Numbered from the stretch's first letter, positions 11,859 through 24,571 are shown. The stretch: DNA of 64,000 nt from Toxorhynchites rutilus septentrionalis (GCF_029784135.1 NC_073746.1:2934136-2998135); one strand, 5' to 3'. Notes: a model not told the origin generated them from the sequence alone. Numbers and translations: made by a program.

Positions 11859-13111
11859 TTAGGCTGTCAAAAAAGTCCTGCGGTATTTTTTTTTTTGAAT
11901 TTTCATTTGTTCATAAAATTAGTTACAATCATCTGTTTTAAGTCAAATATGCGCCGTTTTGTTCGATGACTTTTTCCCAACGAGATGCCAACTTCATAAT
12001 ACCCCTGTTATAGAAGCTCGCTTCCTTATTGGCAAAAAACTCGGATAGCCAATTTTCACAGGCCTCTTTTGTGGCTAACTTCTGACTACCTAGCTCGTTC
12101 GCCATGGACAAAAACAGGTGGTAGTCACTTGGTGCAAGGTCCGGACTATTCGGCGGATGCAAAAGACCCTCCCATCCGAGCTCCCGGAGCTTCTGGCGCG
12201 TCACCAAAGAAGTGTGTGGCCTGGCGTTGTCCTGATGGAAGACAATGCGGCCTCTGTTTATCAAAGATGGCCTCTTCTTCATGAGTGCTACCTTCAAGCG
12301 GTCCAGTTGTTGGCAGTACAGGTCCAAAATGAGCGTTCGGCCATAGGGAAGCAACTCATAATAGATTATTCCTTGACAATCCCACCAAACACACAGCAGA
12401 ACCTTCCTGGCCGTTAATGAGGGCTTGGCCACCGTCTGAGCCGCTTCAGCGGGCTTCGACCACGACCGTTTGCACTTCACGTTTTCGTAAGTGATCCACT
12501 TTTCATCGCCAGTCACCATCCGCTTCAGAAACGGGTCGATTTTGTTGCGATTCAGCAGTGATTCACAGGCGTCGATACGGTCAAAGATGTTTTTTTACGT
12601 GTGTGGCACCCATACATCGAGCTTCTTTGTGAATCCAAGCTTCTTCAAATGGTTAATAACGGTTTGATGACTTATCCCCAGCTCTTGGCCGATGCTACGG
12701 CTGCTACTATGCCGGTCTTTCTCGGCTAATTCAGCGATTTTGTCGCAATTTTCGACGACAGACCTCTACACCAGAACGAAAACGTTGAAACCATCGTTGT
12801 GCGGTGGAAATGGAAACTATATCGGGTCCATAAACTGCACAAATTTTATTGGCAGCTTGAGATGCATTTTTGCCTTTGTCATAGTAGTACTGTAAAATAT
12901 GTCGGATTTTCTCTTTATTTTGCTCCATATTTGCGACACTATAACTCACGAACGACTTAACCAAACAAAACACTGTCAAGGACTATATTATAGCGCGCAA
13001 AAATACCTTTCCAACAAGCTATAGTATGAGTCGATACAATGAATACAACTAGAACTACGCGCTTACAACGACACCTCGCGGAAATACCGCAGGACTTTTT
13101 TGACAGCCTAA
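11859..13111 (-). mobile_element. mariner transposon, full length with both TIRs
   Basis: The 1253-bp element is bounded by inverted repeats of about 30 bp that are almost identical. They begin TTAGGCTGTCAAAAAAGTCC at 11859 and have their complement ending at 13111. TA dinucleotides at 11857-11858 and 13112-13113 fit the mariner target duplication. The transposase gene is on the minus strand and is broken. Near-perfect TIRs suggest fairly recent insertion, or a copy once mobilised in trans. Confidence 0.93.
11938..12928 (-). pseudogene. mariner D,D34D transposase, frameshifted
   Basis: The product would be a cut-and-paste DNA transposase. The N-terminal part starts at 12928 (MEQNKEKIRHILQYYYDKGK) and contains the first helix-turn-helix, ending in the RWFQRFRSG region. 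A frameshift near 12765 follows. The next segment (12560-12760) holds the second HTH and a WVPH motif typical of mariner, then a stop near 12600. The last segment, 11938-12519, contains TGDEKW (first Asp), HQDNARPHTS (second Asp) and SPDLAPSDYHLF (third Asp), with 34 residues between the last two Asp, diagnostic of the mariner family. All catalytic residues are visible, but the reading frame has at least two lesions. Total length would match the usual roughly 340-350 aa. Confidence 0.92.
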
Positions 13112-13582
13112 TATATAAAATATATATCTATATATCCATCTATAAAATGCTTTTGATTTTTATTCCCAAAAATAAGCATTAACATTCAGGACAGTCCATT
13201 GCGTATTCAGGAATAATTTTATGTAGCAATCATGCAATATCACAGTGTTATGTAATAGGAGCATTAACACGAAAGGATAGCGCGAACTATTAATATGTAG
13301 ACGGCTTCGTTGAAGACCTCTAATGAGTTCAATAAAGCCTAACTTGACTTAAACCAACAATCGGAAGGTGATTAGTTTGCCGCATAAAAGCCAACCGCGT
13401 AATGAAAAGAAAATCCTTGATTGTCTACACATATTGGATCCAATTTACTAGAGAGCTACAACCCAGGACATGATTGCCTCTGAGTTGAGCCATTTTGCGG
13501 TTTCCATTATCCTTCAACGGCGGCGGCCCTTCATGATTGGCATCGTATTTCGTTCCTCGTCGACAGTCTCGCCTCCTTTCAG

Positions 13583-13619
<37 letters not shown>

Positions 13620-16340
13620 TAATTCACATGAAACGAGTGATTCCGGTTTTTTTACTCCCTCTTCAAGTACACCATTATTATTATTATTGTTTATTTTCCG
13701 ACCCTTTCTTCGGCATTCGATATTGTCACGGATATTGGAGCCCACCATTCATACGCCAATCCATTCCGATATGCGGCTACATAGTTTCACAAACCTGCAT
13801 CCCCTGCCACCACATGGCATAATGTATACATACTTGGATCTAGATCGATCCCTGCTGCGTGACGAACGGAACCGTCCGTAAGTTTCCCCATTTTCCCACC
13901 CATACCCATGTGTGCTGTTTGCTGATACCTGAAAGGGAAAAACTTTAACTCGGAAAAGTAGGTGGAAGTACATTTCGAAGTCCACTTTCCGCCTTCCTTC
14001 ACTTGCCACAGCATCGTTCAGAAGGGTGAGTTCCGGGCTGGAACGCGTCTTGTCAACCTATCGGCCACAATCGGCTGATTGCCACCGCATAAAGACAAAC
14101 AACACTTGCATGCCAGTCTCCATTACTCAGTGCAATAGTTTCACGGTACTCGTCATATTAATTATAGTTTTGCACGTGATATGATGTTCCATTGGAACAG
14201 GGAACACGGGGGCCCTTTCGTCTCCTACACAAACGGGGAGTGTAAATTATCGTTTGATATACGATGTTGGCGCTATGTTATACAAATAAATCATTTTGGA
14301 ATTAGCCAATTAAAACATAAAAAAGTTGCAGAATAGTTAAATACGCCTAAGCTTTAAGCAGCGTCAAAATGAATGCCGCTACCACACAGCAGCCGAATCC
14401 TCGCGGCATCGCGGAGGCGTATCACTTCACAGTCGTCCATCAAACGGTTACAAATGGGAGAACATTCATACTGCATGTCGTACTCTTTGATGCCAGCCAA
14501 AATGCTCGCTGAGTGCAATTTGCACCCACCGTCCGGGAGGCAATGCAACATTCCGGTGGTAGCCTTGGGCGCGAATTGAAAATACTAAACGCTGTGCCAT
14601 CTGCAGCTTTTCTCAAACCAGCCCCGACAGCGAGCCATTCATCCGAAAAAAGTGCAACGAGCATCTAAATCAACTCTATTAGTTCAAACAGACGTGCCGC
14701 AATACGCACTCTTTGGCGTACCGAACAAGAACTCCTGGTTCCTGGCGTTGCCGTTGTATTCCGACGGTTCACCGATTTCGCACACAGAAGCCTTGATGTT
14801 CTAATTTTGATTTGTAGCCACCTAGACTTCCGCTGCGAGGCACCATTCTCCGCCCCTCTTTCCCAACCACACCGACCACATATCCAGGATTTGAGGCCTG
14901 CAGACAGCGAAGCAACCAGGACTCACACACACACACTGTGGCTTCATCGGTGAGCACGCAATGAATGTTCAACCTGAAGTATCAACAATGCTTGGAAAAA
15001 CATGCCGAACGTGACGAGGTGCCGTTTGAAATCATACGGAACAAGCCGAAAAACAACGACTCAGCGCGGTGTAGCGCCAGTATTGAGTTCACGTCGTCGT
15101 CCTCGTCGTTGAGGTAGGTTTTATGGGTGCGAAGATATATTTGGTACGATAAGGTGAAATATGCTACAAGCTCTGTGTGGTGGGGAGGAAAAGCGGAGAC
15201 CAAACAATGGGAACGCGACGGGATGGGCGAAATGATAAATTATTTTCCAGAAATAAAGGTCAAACGCGTTGTCGTTGGTGTGAACGAGCGATAACACAGA
15301 AAAAAAATTTTTTTGACGGGTTCGCTGATAGCGGCAAGAAGCCCTAATGGTGGCAGATTTAAATTGAGAAAATTTGAAGCGACTTCCGCGATAATGTCTT
15401 GGCGAATCATCTGTTCGAGAGCTGATATCGATAAAACTGCCCGACAGCGAAGCAGTTTTGAGTCCTGAAGACGCGATATGGATTGCTGCTCTATAATGAT
15501 GTTGTTTATTTTCATCATTTTAACTTCGACAATGTCATTTGCCTCTGTAGCGGAATGAAATGGAACCATCATTATTTTAAAAAAAGTTTATGGGTCTGAG
15601 CCTAGGGACGGGATCTTGACATAGGACTGTGATTGTGTGTAGTAATTGCATTTGAATTGAGTTTTTCCATTGTTCAAAATCTGTAATTTTTTCTCTTTTG
15701 CATAAACTTGTATCCTCTAAAGAGTTGATGAGATAACACGGTAGTATCCGGGACCACATTCTGTTCCAAAATACCATTGAAGCCATTACTACCTTTTTTT
15801 CTTTTTTTTTCAGTTATGCAGAAGAAGACAAAGAGGCATCAAGTATCATTTTTAAACACAAATCTGAATAGTTTAGATCTACATAAATATAAGCCTAAGT
15901 CAAATAAATCTATGACTACAGGAATATATTATAGATAAAAATAGCATTTTCTCCTGCGTCGACAAGTTGTCCGGAACATTGTTTGTAATAACTATATAGC
16001 CTATATAGTGATGTATATTGAGTATTTTATTCTATGGTGATTTCTTGGGAAGTTCGTGTAGCTGATGGTCGTGTAGTGACGAGGGTAAATTTTTAAGTAG
16101 CAAGACATACACGATGAAAACATGAATTGAGCCCGAATTGATTGGGCAACATACAATAGAATAACTGATAAATGCCTATTATCGGTAAATAGGGAATAAT
16201 TCATTGTACGCATCAATTCACATTGTGAGCTAACACCCGAATTTAGGCAAAAATATTGCTCGTGTAGTCGGGGAGGAAGTGCAATCGAAAGAAAACATAC
16301 CCATTTTAATCGTCAAATTGTTAACTTTTTTTTTAACACT
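13112..16340. other. unassigned, partly GC-rich, no confirmed gene
   Basis: 13440-15230 is richer in GC than its surroundings, with short frames on both strands, a (CA)n tract and AC-rich runs near 14930. It looks like unique host DNA, perhaps an intron or a conserved regulatory region. A 71-codon frame lacking an ATG (14589-14801, +) is noted in the findings. No splice-supported exon was identified. Confidence 0.3.
13585..13618. repeat. (CA)n microsatellite
   Basis: An uninterrupted CA dinucleotide run of about 17 units. The Thr/His and Val/Cys runs predicted across it are artefacts. Confidence 0.97.
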
Positions 16341-16468
16341 TTAACCCTTTCCCGTGCAACATCGAGTCTCACTCGTGGGTACTAGAATAACATAGGGCGC
16401 TAGAACACTCAGCAGGCTAGTGAAATCATTTGATGTGTGACGTGTTAAATAATATGGGAAGGGGTTAA
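16341..16468. mobile_element. 128-bp piggyBac-like MITE (TTAA ends)
   Basis: TTAACCCTTTCCCGTGCAAC at the left faces GGGAAGGGGTTAA at the right. TTAA at both ends is the target site of piggyBac elements. The left end continues 'atcgagt', matching the inner part of the right end of 26395-26558, so the two belong to one family. Confidence 0.6.
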
Positions 16469-16564
16469 ACGGGGGAATAGAATAGGCACTTAAATGTAAA
16501 TATGGGATATGTAGAATATTCAAAAAATCAAAAGCATAAAAATATTGTTTTTATACTTCATACT

Positions 16565-16762
16565 TTTAAACGGTTCTATTTAGCACGACTTATTGTAAGT
16601 ATGTTTGTATGTTTATCTGTAGGGTTGTCCCATATCGATAGAAATTTAACCCCCAACCTGTTGACCGATTGATATCAAATTTGGAACACACCTTAATCTC
16701 TGCTGTCGTTATAAAACTGCGTATTCCATGATCTTGAAAATCCAAGATGGCGGCCGTTACAA
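16565..16762 (+). repeat. dispersed repeat E, copy 1
   Basis: 'aaacggttctatttagc...gtttgt.tgtttatctgtag', 'ctgttgaccgattgat' and 'ataaaactg.gtatt.catg.tcttg' are shared in order with 53355-53532. Non-coding. Confidence 0.6.
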
Positions 16763-17138
16763 AATGGTGGACTACATATTTTAGTAAAACCCTATCAATA
16801 TGGGTATCAAATGAAATGGCTTGACGAGTAGAACAAGGTTATTTATGAAAATGCTAATTCAAAATGGCCCCCATAACAAAATGGTGACATTATTTTTCTA
16901 TTCATCAATATGTGAAAATCAATAAACCGTTTGGGAAAAATCCCATTTTGAATTGTACTGTTAAAAATCATTCTCAAAAATTAAACCAAGCGTAAAGAAC
17001 AAAGGAAACGAATCACATAGAAAGTCGAAGTTGCCAAATGTGTTATGGTTTATGACGATTATTTTCACACAAAAGTGGCATATGTTATTGGTATGATATA
17101 TGATATATGGATCACACTGCCGTAATGAAAGGGTTAAA

Positions 17139-19004
17139 GGGTTTGGCTGGATAAGAAAGTGAAATGTGCCCCAAACCAAATCACCCTCTCTATGGAAAAT
17201 ATTGCATAGTGTATCAAATGAGCAATTTTGACTATTTTTTAAATTCTAGTGAAACTCTCGAATTTTTGTTTATTTAAATGTTTCGCGCCTGAACACAACA
17301 TATACTTCAACTCAACCGACTTCTTACATATATCTGGAAACTCAGAAAAAAATAAGCGTTTCTATAATTGTGAAACGCAGTGTATAACCCTGAACCCTAT
17401 TTTTAATAGGGTTTTAGTATGTTTGATGAACAACATTCCAATAATTTAACCGTCGTTCGTCTTTAAAACAGAACAAACATGATAGGCGATTTCACAGTGA
17501 CTCGAGAAATTGTGAATAAAAAAACAATAATCTGGTGTTCATCGTTGACACACACCGTTCATTCGATTTTCTCCATGTTCTCCTTCAATGGTACTAACGA
17601 TCCCTACATGCGTCATTTTTTAGTTCAGATTGCTATGCCAAGCAATACGACTTGACTATATTCTGAATGACAAGCTCTAGTATATGTGAGACTACACTGT
17701 AAGTGAGTAGGCTTTTTTTGACGGAAAATCCCCCAGCCGTTCTGAAGGGATAATACGGATATAGCATATTAAATATATAAAATATTAAATAACACATTAA
17801 ACAACAAGACCCTGCCTCAAGTATTTTATCCATTATGAACATCATCTCTCATTTTGAATTAATATTTCAAAACATGCAGTTAGAGGAGACGAAATAAACA
17901 AGAGAGAGCGCTCGATGTTGACCATAAATTGACACAATAAACAAAAGCGGCGTTAGAAAGAATACATCCTCTTGCAAGACGCTATCGAAAGTAAAGCCGA
18001 CACAGCCTTTGCTATTGATAGACCGAAACGCAATGCATTGTCATGAAATTACAGCGCGTGTATTCAAACAAAAAATTATGTCCGATCGAATTCGGTCCCA
18101 CATATTGCTGGATGTATCCGATTGAATAGAAGTAGCAATGATCACCTCATACAAATTTTTTTGTTTGGTTTGTCGACAAAATACGTCCGATAGAGTAATT
18201 TCCTCAGAAATTCCAGATCTTGAACGAAAATTGTGTCTGATGATGGCTCCATATTATGGATACAATTTTGGTGGAATTGCAAGGAAATTTATAGGAAAAA
18301 AAAGTTATGTTAAGGTCAGGACTATGCCTTCTAAGTATTTGAATGACATCGAGTAATAATTTTCATTCAAATTTTAACAATTTAAAATTGCTTTCGGGTC
18401 TGCCAATCTGATAAAGAGTAAATTGTTCCACGAATACGGATGAATTATTTTAACGTTTGTTGGCAAGGTTTCAACTTTTGCATAGAACGGATTCAAAAAG
18501 GCAAAAGTCGATTTCGATCGAAATTCGACCGAGTTTCAAACCAATCTGATTCCGGAACAAGAATGACTGTTCTTCTATGTTACCACACGCATGCGATGAC
18601 CTTAAACGTTTCTTGTCCTACATGGCAGATGGAATATGTTCGAAGCATTTTTCTAAAGATTTCACCAACAACACGATCACATGTTTAGGAGGATATCCAG
18701 TATATCAATGAAGAAATGTTCATAATGGCAGACAATCATTCACAAATATCAGCCTATTCTCCAACAACGAAACTGCAATGGAACGAAATGAATATTGATT
18801 TTCTTTATTTCATTTTTCTACTTTATGACAAAAATGTATACCTTTTTTATACTTTACATTTAATTTTTAAGAAATCAAGCATGTCAGATACGATAATGAA
18901 GTACATTGAATCAACAAATATCACAGAAATCTTTTCATTCGTTATTTTTTTTAATCGTTCTCATTCGATTAATTTTATAAATCTTTAAAACGTTTTGTCA
19001 CAAA
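17139..19004. other. no gene recognised apart from a SINE fragment
   Basis: AT-rich DNA with short frames of low complexity and no recognisable domain. A diverged SINE piece lies at about 17640-17755 and is listed separately. Confidence 0.35.
17640..17755 (-). mobile_element. diverged, 5'-truncated copy of the tRNA-derived SINE
   Basis: The + strand shows 'caagctctagtata...gtgagactacactgtaagt' then 'ttttgacggaaaatcccccagccgttct'. This follows the order of the reverse complement of the SINE body seen at 28038-28307 and 55411-55661. The tRNA-like head beyond the box B region is missing. Clearly older than the other two copies. Confidence 0.5.
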
Positions 19005-19703
19005 TAGAGTAGTGCGGGGCAAAGGTGCGCACGGGGCAAAAGTGCGTATTGGCCTTTTTGAAGCAAACGAGCATAAAAATTCGACAACAGTGCATTAGTT
19101 TGATACATTATTACACCTGTAGCTCACACATGAGGGGCTTAGAATGAAAGGGGTGTAAGTGATTTGATCGATTTCTCTACATCGACTCTCTCTTTGGGTC
19201 ATAACTTAGCTGCAAATACATTCCCAGCTGTATTTACCAACGTGGAAAATAGGTCAGAACCTCATCTATCGGATTCTATGGCAAACTTAAATTGGAACGT
19301 ATTTACAGTTCAGTTATTAACTAAATAAAAAGTTGATGAAGAGAAATCAATCAAGTCACTTACACCCCTTGCATTCTGAGCCTCTCACATATAAACATGA
19401 TACATTTCATGAAAGTGGCAAAAAGTTATGAGGTAAAAGAGTAAACATCGATCGAATTTTTCGAATGACGAATTTCTTACCTAAAATAACCGGAGAGTTC
19501 GAAACTACACTGTCAAGGAAACCTTTATGCTATAGTAGATGATAGTGCGTATTCGTTTTTGTGAAAAAGTCCAAGAGCTTAAAAATTCGCTTAGTTCAAA
19601 AATTGCTTGTGGGTTCGCACCAGCATTTTGCTCTCAAAAAATTATAAAATGTTTTCAATCAAATTTGTAACAGGATCCAGAAGAAGAAAATTGATTTGAA
19701 GAA

Positions 19704-20180
19704 ATGCACTCCAGAAAGTCGCAAATGGCCCGACAGAGGCTTCGGGAGGGAGCCTCGAAGCGTCGGATTGCGGCAGACCTCGGTATTTCTGAATCAGCTC
19801 TGTGGAAGATGCTCATATCAGTGAGTGATTTATGATTTGCATCTTCTTTTATTGACATTTCTACTTCTGCTAGGATGTGCCAGCGAGCACCTAGGGCGGT
19901 TCGACAAGTATTTAGTGAGCAGTCCGAGGATCTGGCGGACCACTGCAGAGCACTGGACAGAGGCCTTCTATCGTATGACTCTCAAAGATTTACTACGTCG
20001 TCTGGCGTTTGATTTGACAATCTCCAGCACGAATTCAACCAAGTTGCAAAACTGGAAGGAAGAGATTGGGATTCTAGCTTCGTGAGGAACCATCGTCTGT
20101 CTCTTCGAACCCCACAACAGCGCTCCAAGGCAAAGCGACGGAATCCTCAGAGCCGAATCCAAGATGAGGATGAAAAATGA
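19704..20180 (+). pseudogene. CENP-B/psq-type helix-turn-helix transposase remnant
   Basis: The first segment (19704-19820) encodes 39 residues including RQRLREGASKRRIAADLGIS and ESALWKML, a psq-type helix-turn-helix. It ends at GTGAGT, and a 53-bp stretch ending in 'tctgctag' (19873) looks like an intron. Downstream the similarity hops between frames: LGRF and FYRMTLKDLLRRLAFDL in one, and EFNQVAKLEGRDW, FVRNHRLSLRTPQQ in another. That order is the usual layout of the CENP-B/Jerky/Tigger DNA-binding region (LGRF ... hPFn...W...F..RH.LSLR.P). Several 1-nt shifts are needed, and no DDE domain follows. Confidence is high for family level and low for exact exon limits. Confidence 0.65.
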
Positions 20181-20859
20181 ACAATTGTTTAAAAATAATT
20201 AGAAATGAATTTCAAATGAAGAATGTTATTTTTTTTGTTATTTACCATGCATTCAATTCAATAACGGTTATGTTTCGTTTATGTTTATGTTTTCACAATG
20301 CACATCAAATAAATATTGTTTTTTCAACAATGAGTTTCAAATAAATCAAGTAAAGGTTGTTTGTTGTCTGTTCCTCACGATTTAACTCAAGAACGGAGCA
20401 ACGGATTTAAACAGTCAGTATCAGGGTTGATGCGTTTTAGTCTGCATCAGGTTTATATGTCAAAAAAGAAATTATATACCGCGAGTATAGATTATGTATT
20501 ATTATTATAAAAAACACTTTCTGTGGGAACTTGAGTGTTTGATATGTTTTATATTAATGTGGGTGGACGAAAGTCACCGTGTCAGCTAGTTTGTTAATAA
20601 AAAAATCTGTTTCAAATGTTGGACATTCTCAGATATCTTACATTGGTAATGATGCTTCTTCCGCTGGTGATGATAAAGCATTTATTTTTGTTTTGTCACC
20701 TCAGAAGTACAATTCAATAAGTGCGCACTTTTGCCCCGTACGGTGCGCACCTTTGCCCCCACTATGGGGCAAAAGTACTCATTTGCCATTTTGTATTAAA
20801 ATAGGTTTTATTCCAACTACAAACAAAACTCGAGAAATTCTTGTAGTACATCTCGAAGG

Positions 20860-20862
<3 letters not shown>

Positions 20863-20934
<72 letters not shown>
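20863..20934. repeat. (TA)n microsatellite
   Basis: A pure AT dinucleotide run of 36 units inside the pogo-like element. The Ile/Tyr polymer read across it is not a gene. Confidence 0.97.
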
Positions 20935-20938
<4 letters not shown>

Positions 20939-21032
20939 CAATTTGGTTAAGTAAATTGAATTCTATTTGCTTTTATTTCAAGAGTTATTGGACGACAACA
21001 GTTAGGTGCGCACCTTTGCCCCCACTACTCTA

Positions 21033-24000
21033 TAGGATTTTTACCAAATGAACATATTGAGGCATTACATGAGTGTATTTCGTTCATGGCATCTCACGAA
21101 AATTTCCAACCCAAAAAAATGCTTGACCGATCGGGGATTTAACCCAATAACTATGTCGGTATCAGAGTCTTCCCGCTTTACTACATTCCCGATAATGGTC
21201 TGCTGATGCAATCGTTCTCAAGTCTAGACAGCTAAGCAAACCCAAGTCTTATTTCAGCCAACACTTTAGGCCCTTCATAATCGGGGTACAAACATGTATA
21301 CTGAAGCTCGCAATCAGATCTGCCACAATCCATAAAACAATCTCGTTATAACCATCTACTTAACAGAGTTTATGGAAATTCCGATTGGGTTATCCCTAGC
21401 ATCATTCCAGTTTCTTCATTAGACCCTTCAAATGACTTTTACTGATACTTTAGGTTCTACATAACTTAGAGCCAAACGTGTTAATCGGAATTTGCAATCA
21501 GATCTGCCACAACCTCGTTGTAACCATCCACTGAACAGAAGAGTTTACGAGTATTCAGATTGGGCTAAGGAGTGTATCGAAAATAGGCTGTAAACACATT
21601 TTCAATCTTAAAATCCATTTTTATTGGTCTATCAAAAAAAAAAAAGGAAACAGTTCGGCAAATTGTTTCAAGGACTCTTTTTGAATGTGCTTTGGTTTAA
21701 AAAATCTTTTTGTACTAGTATTTTTCAAATAATGTGTATTGGTATCTGTATTCAATTTGTGAGTTAAAATTTTGAGGCATTTTAAGGCGTTGTTGCTAAA
21801 CTTTTCCTACTCATATAACAATGCTTGAGAAATTTCTATATATATTTCCTAAAATAGTCCAGTTATTTGCGCTTTTGTAAAACTAATGTAAAAAAATAAA
21901 TCTTTTTTTCGACAATGCAATAATGTGATCTTAAAACATCCATTATTTCATGAAATAGTCATAACCAAAGATAATGATTTTCCAATAAATCAAAATGAGA
22001 TCTCTAGTTGAAGCTCCTACTGCATCCTTAGAATCAACTGAATGCTTTTTTACGTCAACTGGAGTTGTTATTAAGTTGATTGGGGCATATTTATGAAGCA
22101 ACAGGAAAAATGTGTTTAAACAAATTGTGCTAGTTTAGACCTATAAATAGTTGACTGTAATCACACAAGAAACTCCATTTCATTTGTTGTTCGAATGTTG
22201 CTGCTTCAGGTGACCGGTCAAATTCAATGCAGCAATGAGCGAACAGGACTTCACAATCTGAAAGTCGTTCCCATATAATGATGTTTTTAAATCTTCGAAA
22301 CGTTGCTAAAATACGTGTTATATGGCTTCGATGGTTATTGGATGGCATTCGTTATTTCTTAGCTAAAATCTTTCTTGAGGATCGAAGCGACATAACTAAA
22401 CAAAACATAAGCCGATTCCAAATTACCACTTTTTATATCAAAGGTTTCCAAATCAACTAAAAAGATTGGGCTAAAAGTACCGGACACTCTCCTAGTTCAC
22501 TAGTTCACTTTGCATTCGTTTATTGGACAATCTAGAGATTCTTTATACAAAAAAAAGCACACAAACGCTCGCTCGCTTCCAAAGTGGAGAGACACGAATC
22601 CAGGAGTTACTGCCACTCAACGCGTGCCACAGGAACAGTTGATTTGATTTAAAATGACTTGTCACTTGGAACGGTATAATACAATTTTATATCACTCGCC
22701 ATCCCGTGACGGATTGGTGTCCAGGTGCTACAGGAGACGACTACCTTATGGGTTACCTCAAAGCACGAAACGCTGAAAAAAGGGCGAAACAAACGTGAAA
22801 ACGAACTGGGTTGGACCAGGCTGGGTCGAAGAGAACCAGCGGAAAAAAACTCTTGTGAGCAAAAAAATGGTTGTCGCAGACTGACGGATATGTGAGTTCA
22901 TATCATCCTACGATGAGCGTAGAGTCACAACAGGATAGAGAGGACATGGTATATTGTTGGCTCTGTCAGCCGCATATGCCTTTTTTAAACGTTTCGGAAA
23001 TGGGCCACTGGCGAAGGGAAACTGTAGGTCTATCTCCTCCTTTGGAAGCACACCTTCGTTTGACGTTTTCTGTCGGGATCCTTAGGGGAGGAGGAGCAAT
23101 TTGAGTGAGATGAAAATGGACCAGGTGACAGGTGAACCCCGCGCTCGGAAGCGGGTGATATTTTCTTTTTAGCCCCGCGTTCAGCTACTGCACCGTCATT
23201 CTGCTTTATCAGTCATCTTCACGAGTCATTTAACGTAATGGTAAACTAACCCACTGCACTCTCACCCCGATAAGGTGTGACTCTCACCATGATCGCACCC
23301 GATCCCTCTACTGTTGCCTTCCCTGACCGGATAATGTATTTAAGGCCGGTGCCAGACCGAAACCCAGCACTTGCTGCTGCAGATGGTGTAAAGAGATTAT
23401 CTGCTGACCAACATACTCTTCCCCGGTAACATTTCCTGTTTAGTAAAATGGGATATTTATGAAAGTGACAAAACGGAACGGAGAACGCAAGCGATCCGAA
23501 CGCGATGAAGTGGCAGAAAAAGACTGCTGTTGCTGCTGCTGCTGTTTCTGTTATTGTTTTGCACGGGCCAACTTCCGCCAGGATACATCGGACCGGCACA
23601 CGGACAATGTGTCGTGAGGTGTAACAAATGATGGTAGATTAGATTAACCAAAGACTAATTTGACACGAGTTTGCTAGTTTTTGCCGGGATGTGATGGTTT
23701 CGCCCCTTTTTTGCGGGATGTTACTGATTCCCTCTCGCCTCAGCGATAAGCCCGAGATGGAAACATATTTCATTAATTATTCCATTCGGATATTGTTGGA
23801 AACTCGTACCATGCGATGAGTTGGAGTCGAACATTTTCCCCGTATTCATTTTTTTTCCCGTCTTCTGGATGCTGTGAGCCGTGACCAGCAGAATCATTCG
23901 ACCGGATGCAAATCCCCCTAGGAGGGGGAAGAGGATGGTTCTAGGCAATTAGAGGGATAGTGGCATTCATTGGATGCTTCCATTTGTAATCGAGTTTAGC

Positions 24001-24569
24001 GCAGCTGGATAGTTGCCGGCTCCCCTGCAATTGGAGTGAAAATAGACACTATCGCGGACATAGCTTTCGAATTATAGTTTTGTACACCAAATTTAGCTGT
24101 CACAAATAAGGGTGCTTATAAGGCTGCAACGCCAGGTTGAAACTCGTCCAATTTTTGGTCATATTTTGATAATTTCGTTACTTCGCTGACGTTGCTGTTC
24201 GAGCTTTTCCACGCCTGGCGACATCGAATTGAAAATTGGATTATATCATAAAGTTACATTATATGAGTGTGAGTTGACCGAGGTGGCATGGACATATACA
24301 ATTCAATAGTTAACATATCAAAGTCTGTTTTTCGCTCCTTAACATACCTCAACATTTCCAAAGTAGTAGCGGTTTTCTTCTAGCCATCACGTAGAACTTG
24401 TATTCTGCGTTCAAGCATCATATTTTGGGTTTTCCAGAAAGTTCTTATCGGTTTTAGAAATATATCGAATGCATGAATTTTATTGGTACTCTTTTTTTTT
24501 TTAATTATACATATTAGGTTGGGGAAACATAATCCATTAGTTTTTGGTGAAATTCAAAACCTTTCTCAA
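21033..24569. other. unassigned; contains a duplicated segment and tRNA-like relic
   Basis: A tRNA-like stretch on the minus strand lies near 21130-21210 (box-B-like GGTTAAATCCCC). Two related segments of about 105 bp follow, at 21290-21395 and 21470-21575, sharing 'gcaatcagatctgccacaa' and 'ctcgtt.taaccatc.act'. The part 22490-24010 is more GC-rich, with (TGC)n near 23527, and has no splice-supported exon. Confidence 0.35.
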
Positions 24570-24571
24570 TA

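Larger units (their letters stand above)
19005..21032 (+). mobile_element. pogo/Tigger-like TIR element with decayed CENP-B-type gene
   Basis: The left end reads TA then GAGTAGTGCGGGGCAAAGGT. The right end is the inverted form, ending CCCACTACTC then TA (21031-21032). The TIRs match over about 26 bp with one mismatch, and the flanks fit a TA duplication. An extra inverted copy of the end motif occurs at about 20738-20775, together with a (TA)n tract. The interior holds remnants of a psq/CENP-B-like DNA-binding domain but no recognisable DDE catalytic region. It is therefore a deletion derivative, non-autonomous in its present form. Confidence 0.75.

Noticed and set aside
12069..12417. Two + strand frames of 71 and 99 aa
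   Set aside because: Antisense of the mariner transposase.
15240..15572. 110-aa frame, minus strand
   Set aside because: No recognisable domain or splice context. Could not be supported over chance.
20579..20935. 118-aa frame ending in an Ile/Tyr polymer
   Set aside because: The tail is a (TA)n microsatellite and the rest has no domain. It sits inside the pogo-like element out of frame with the HTH remnant.
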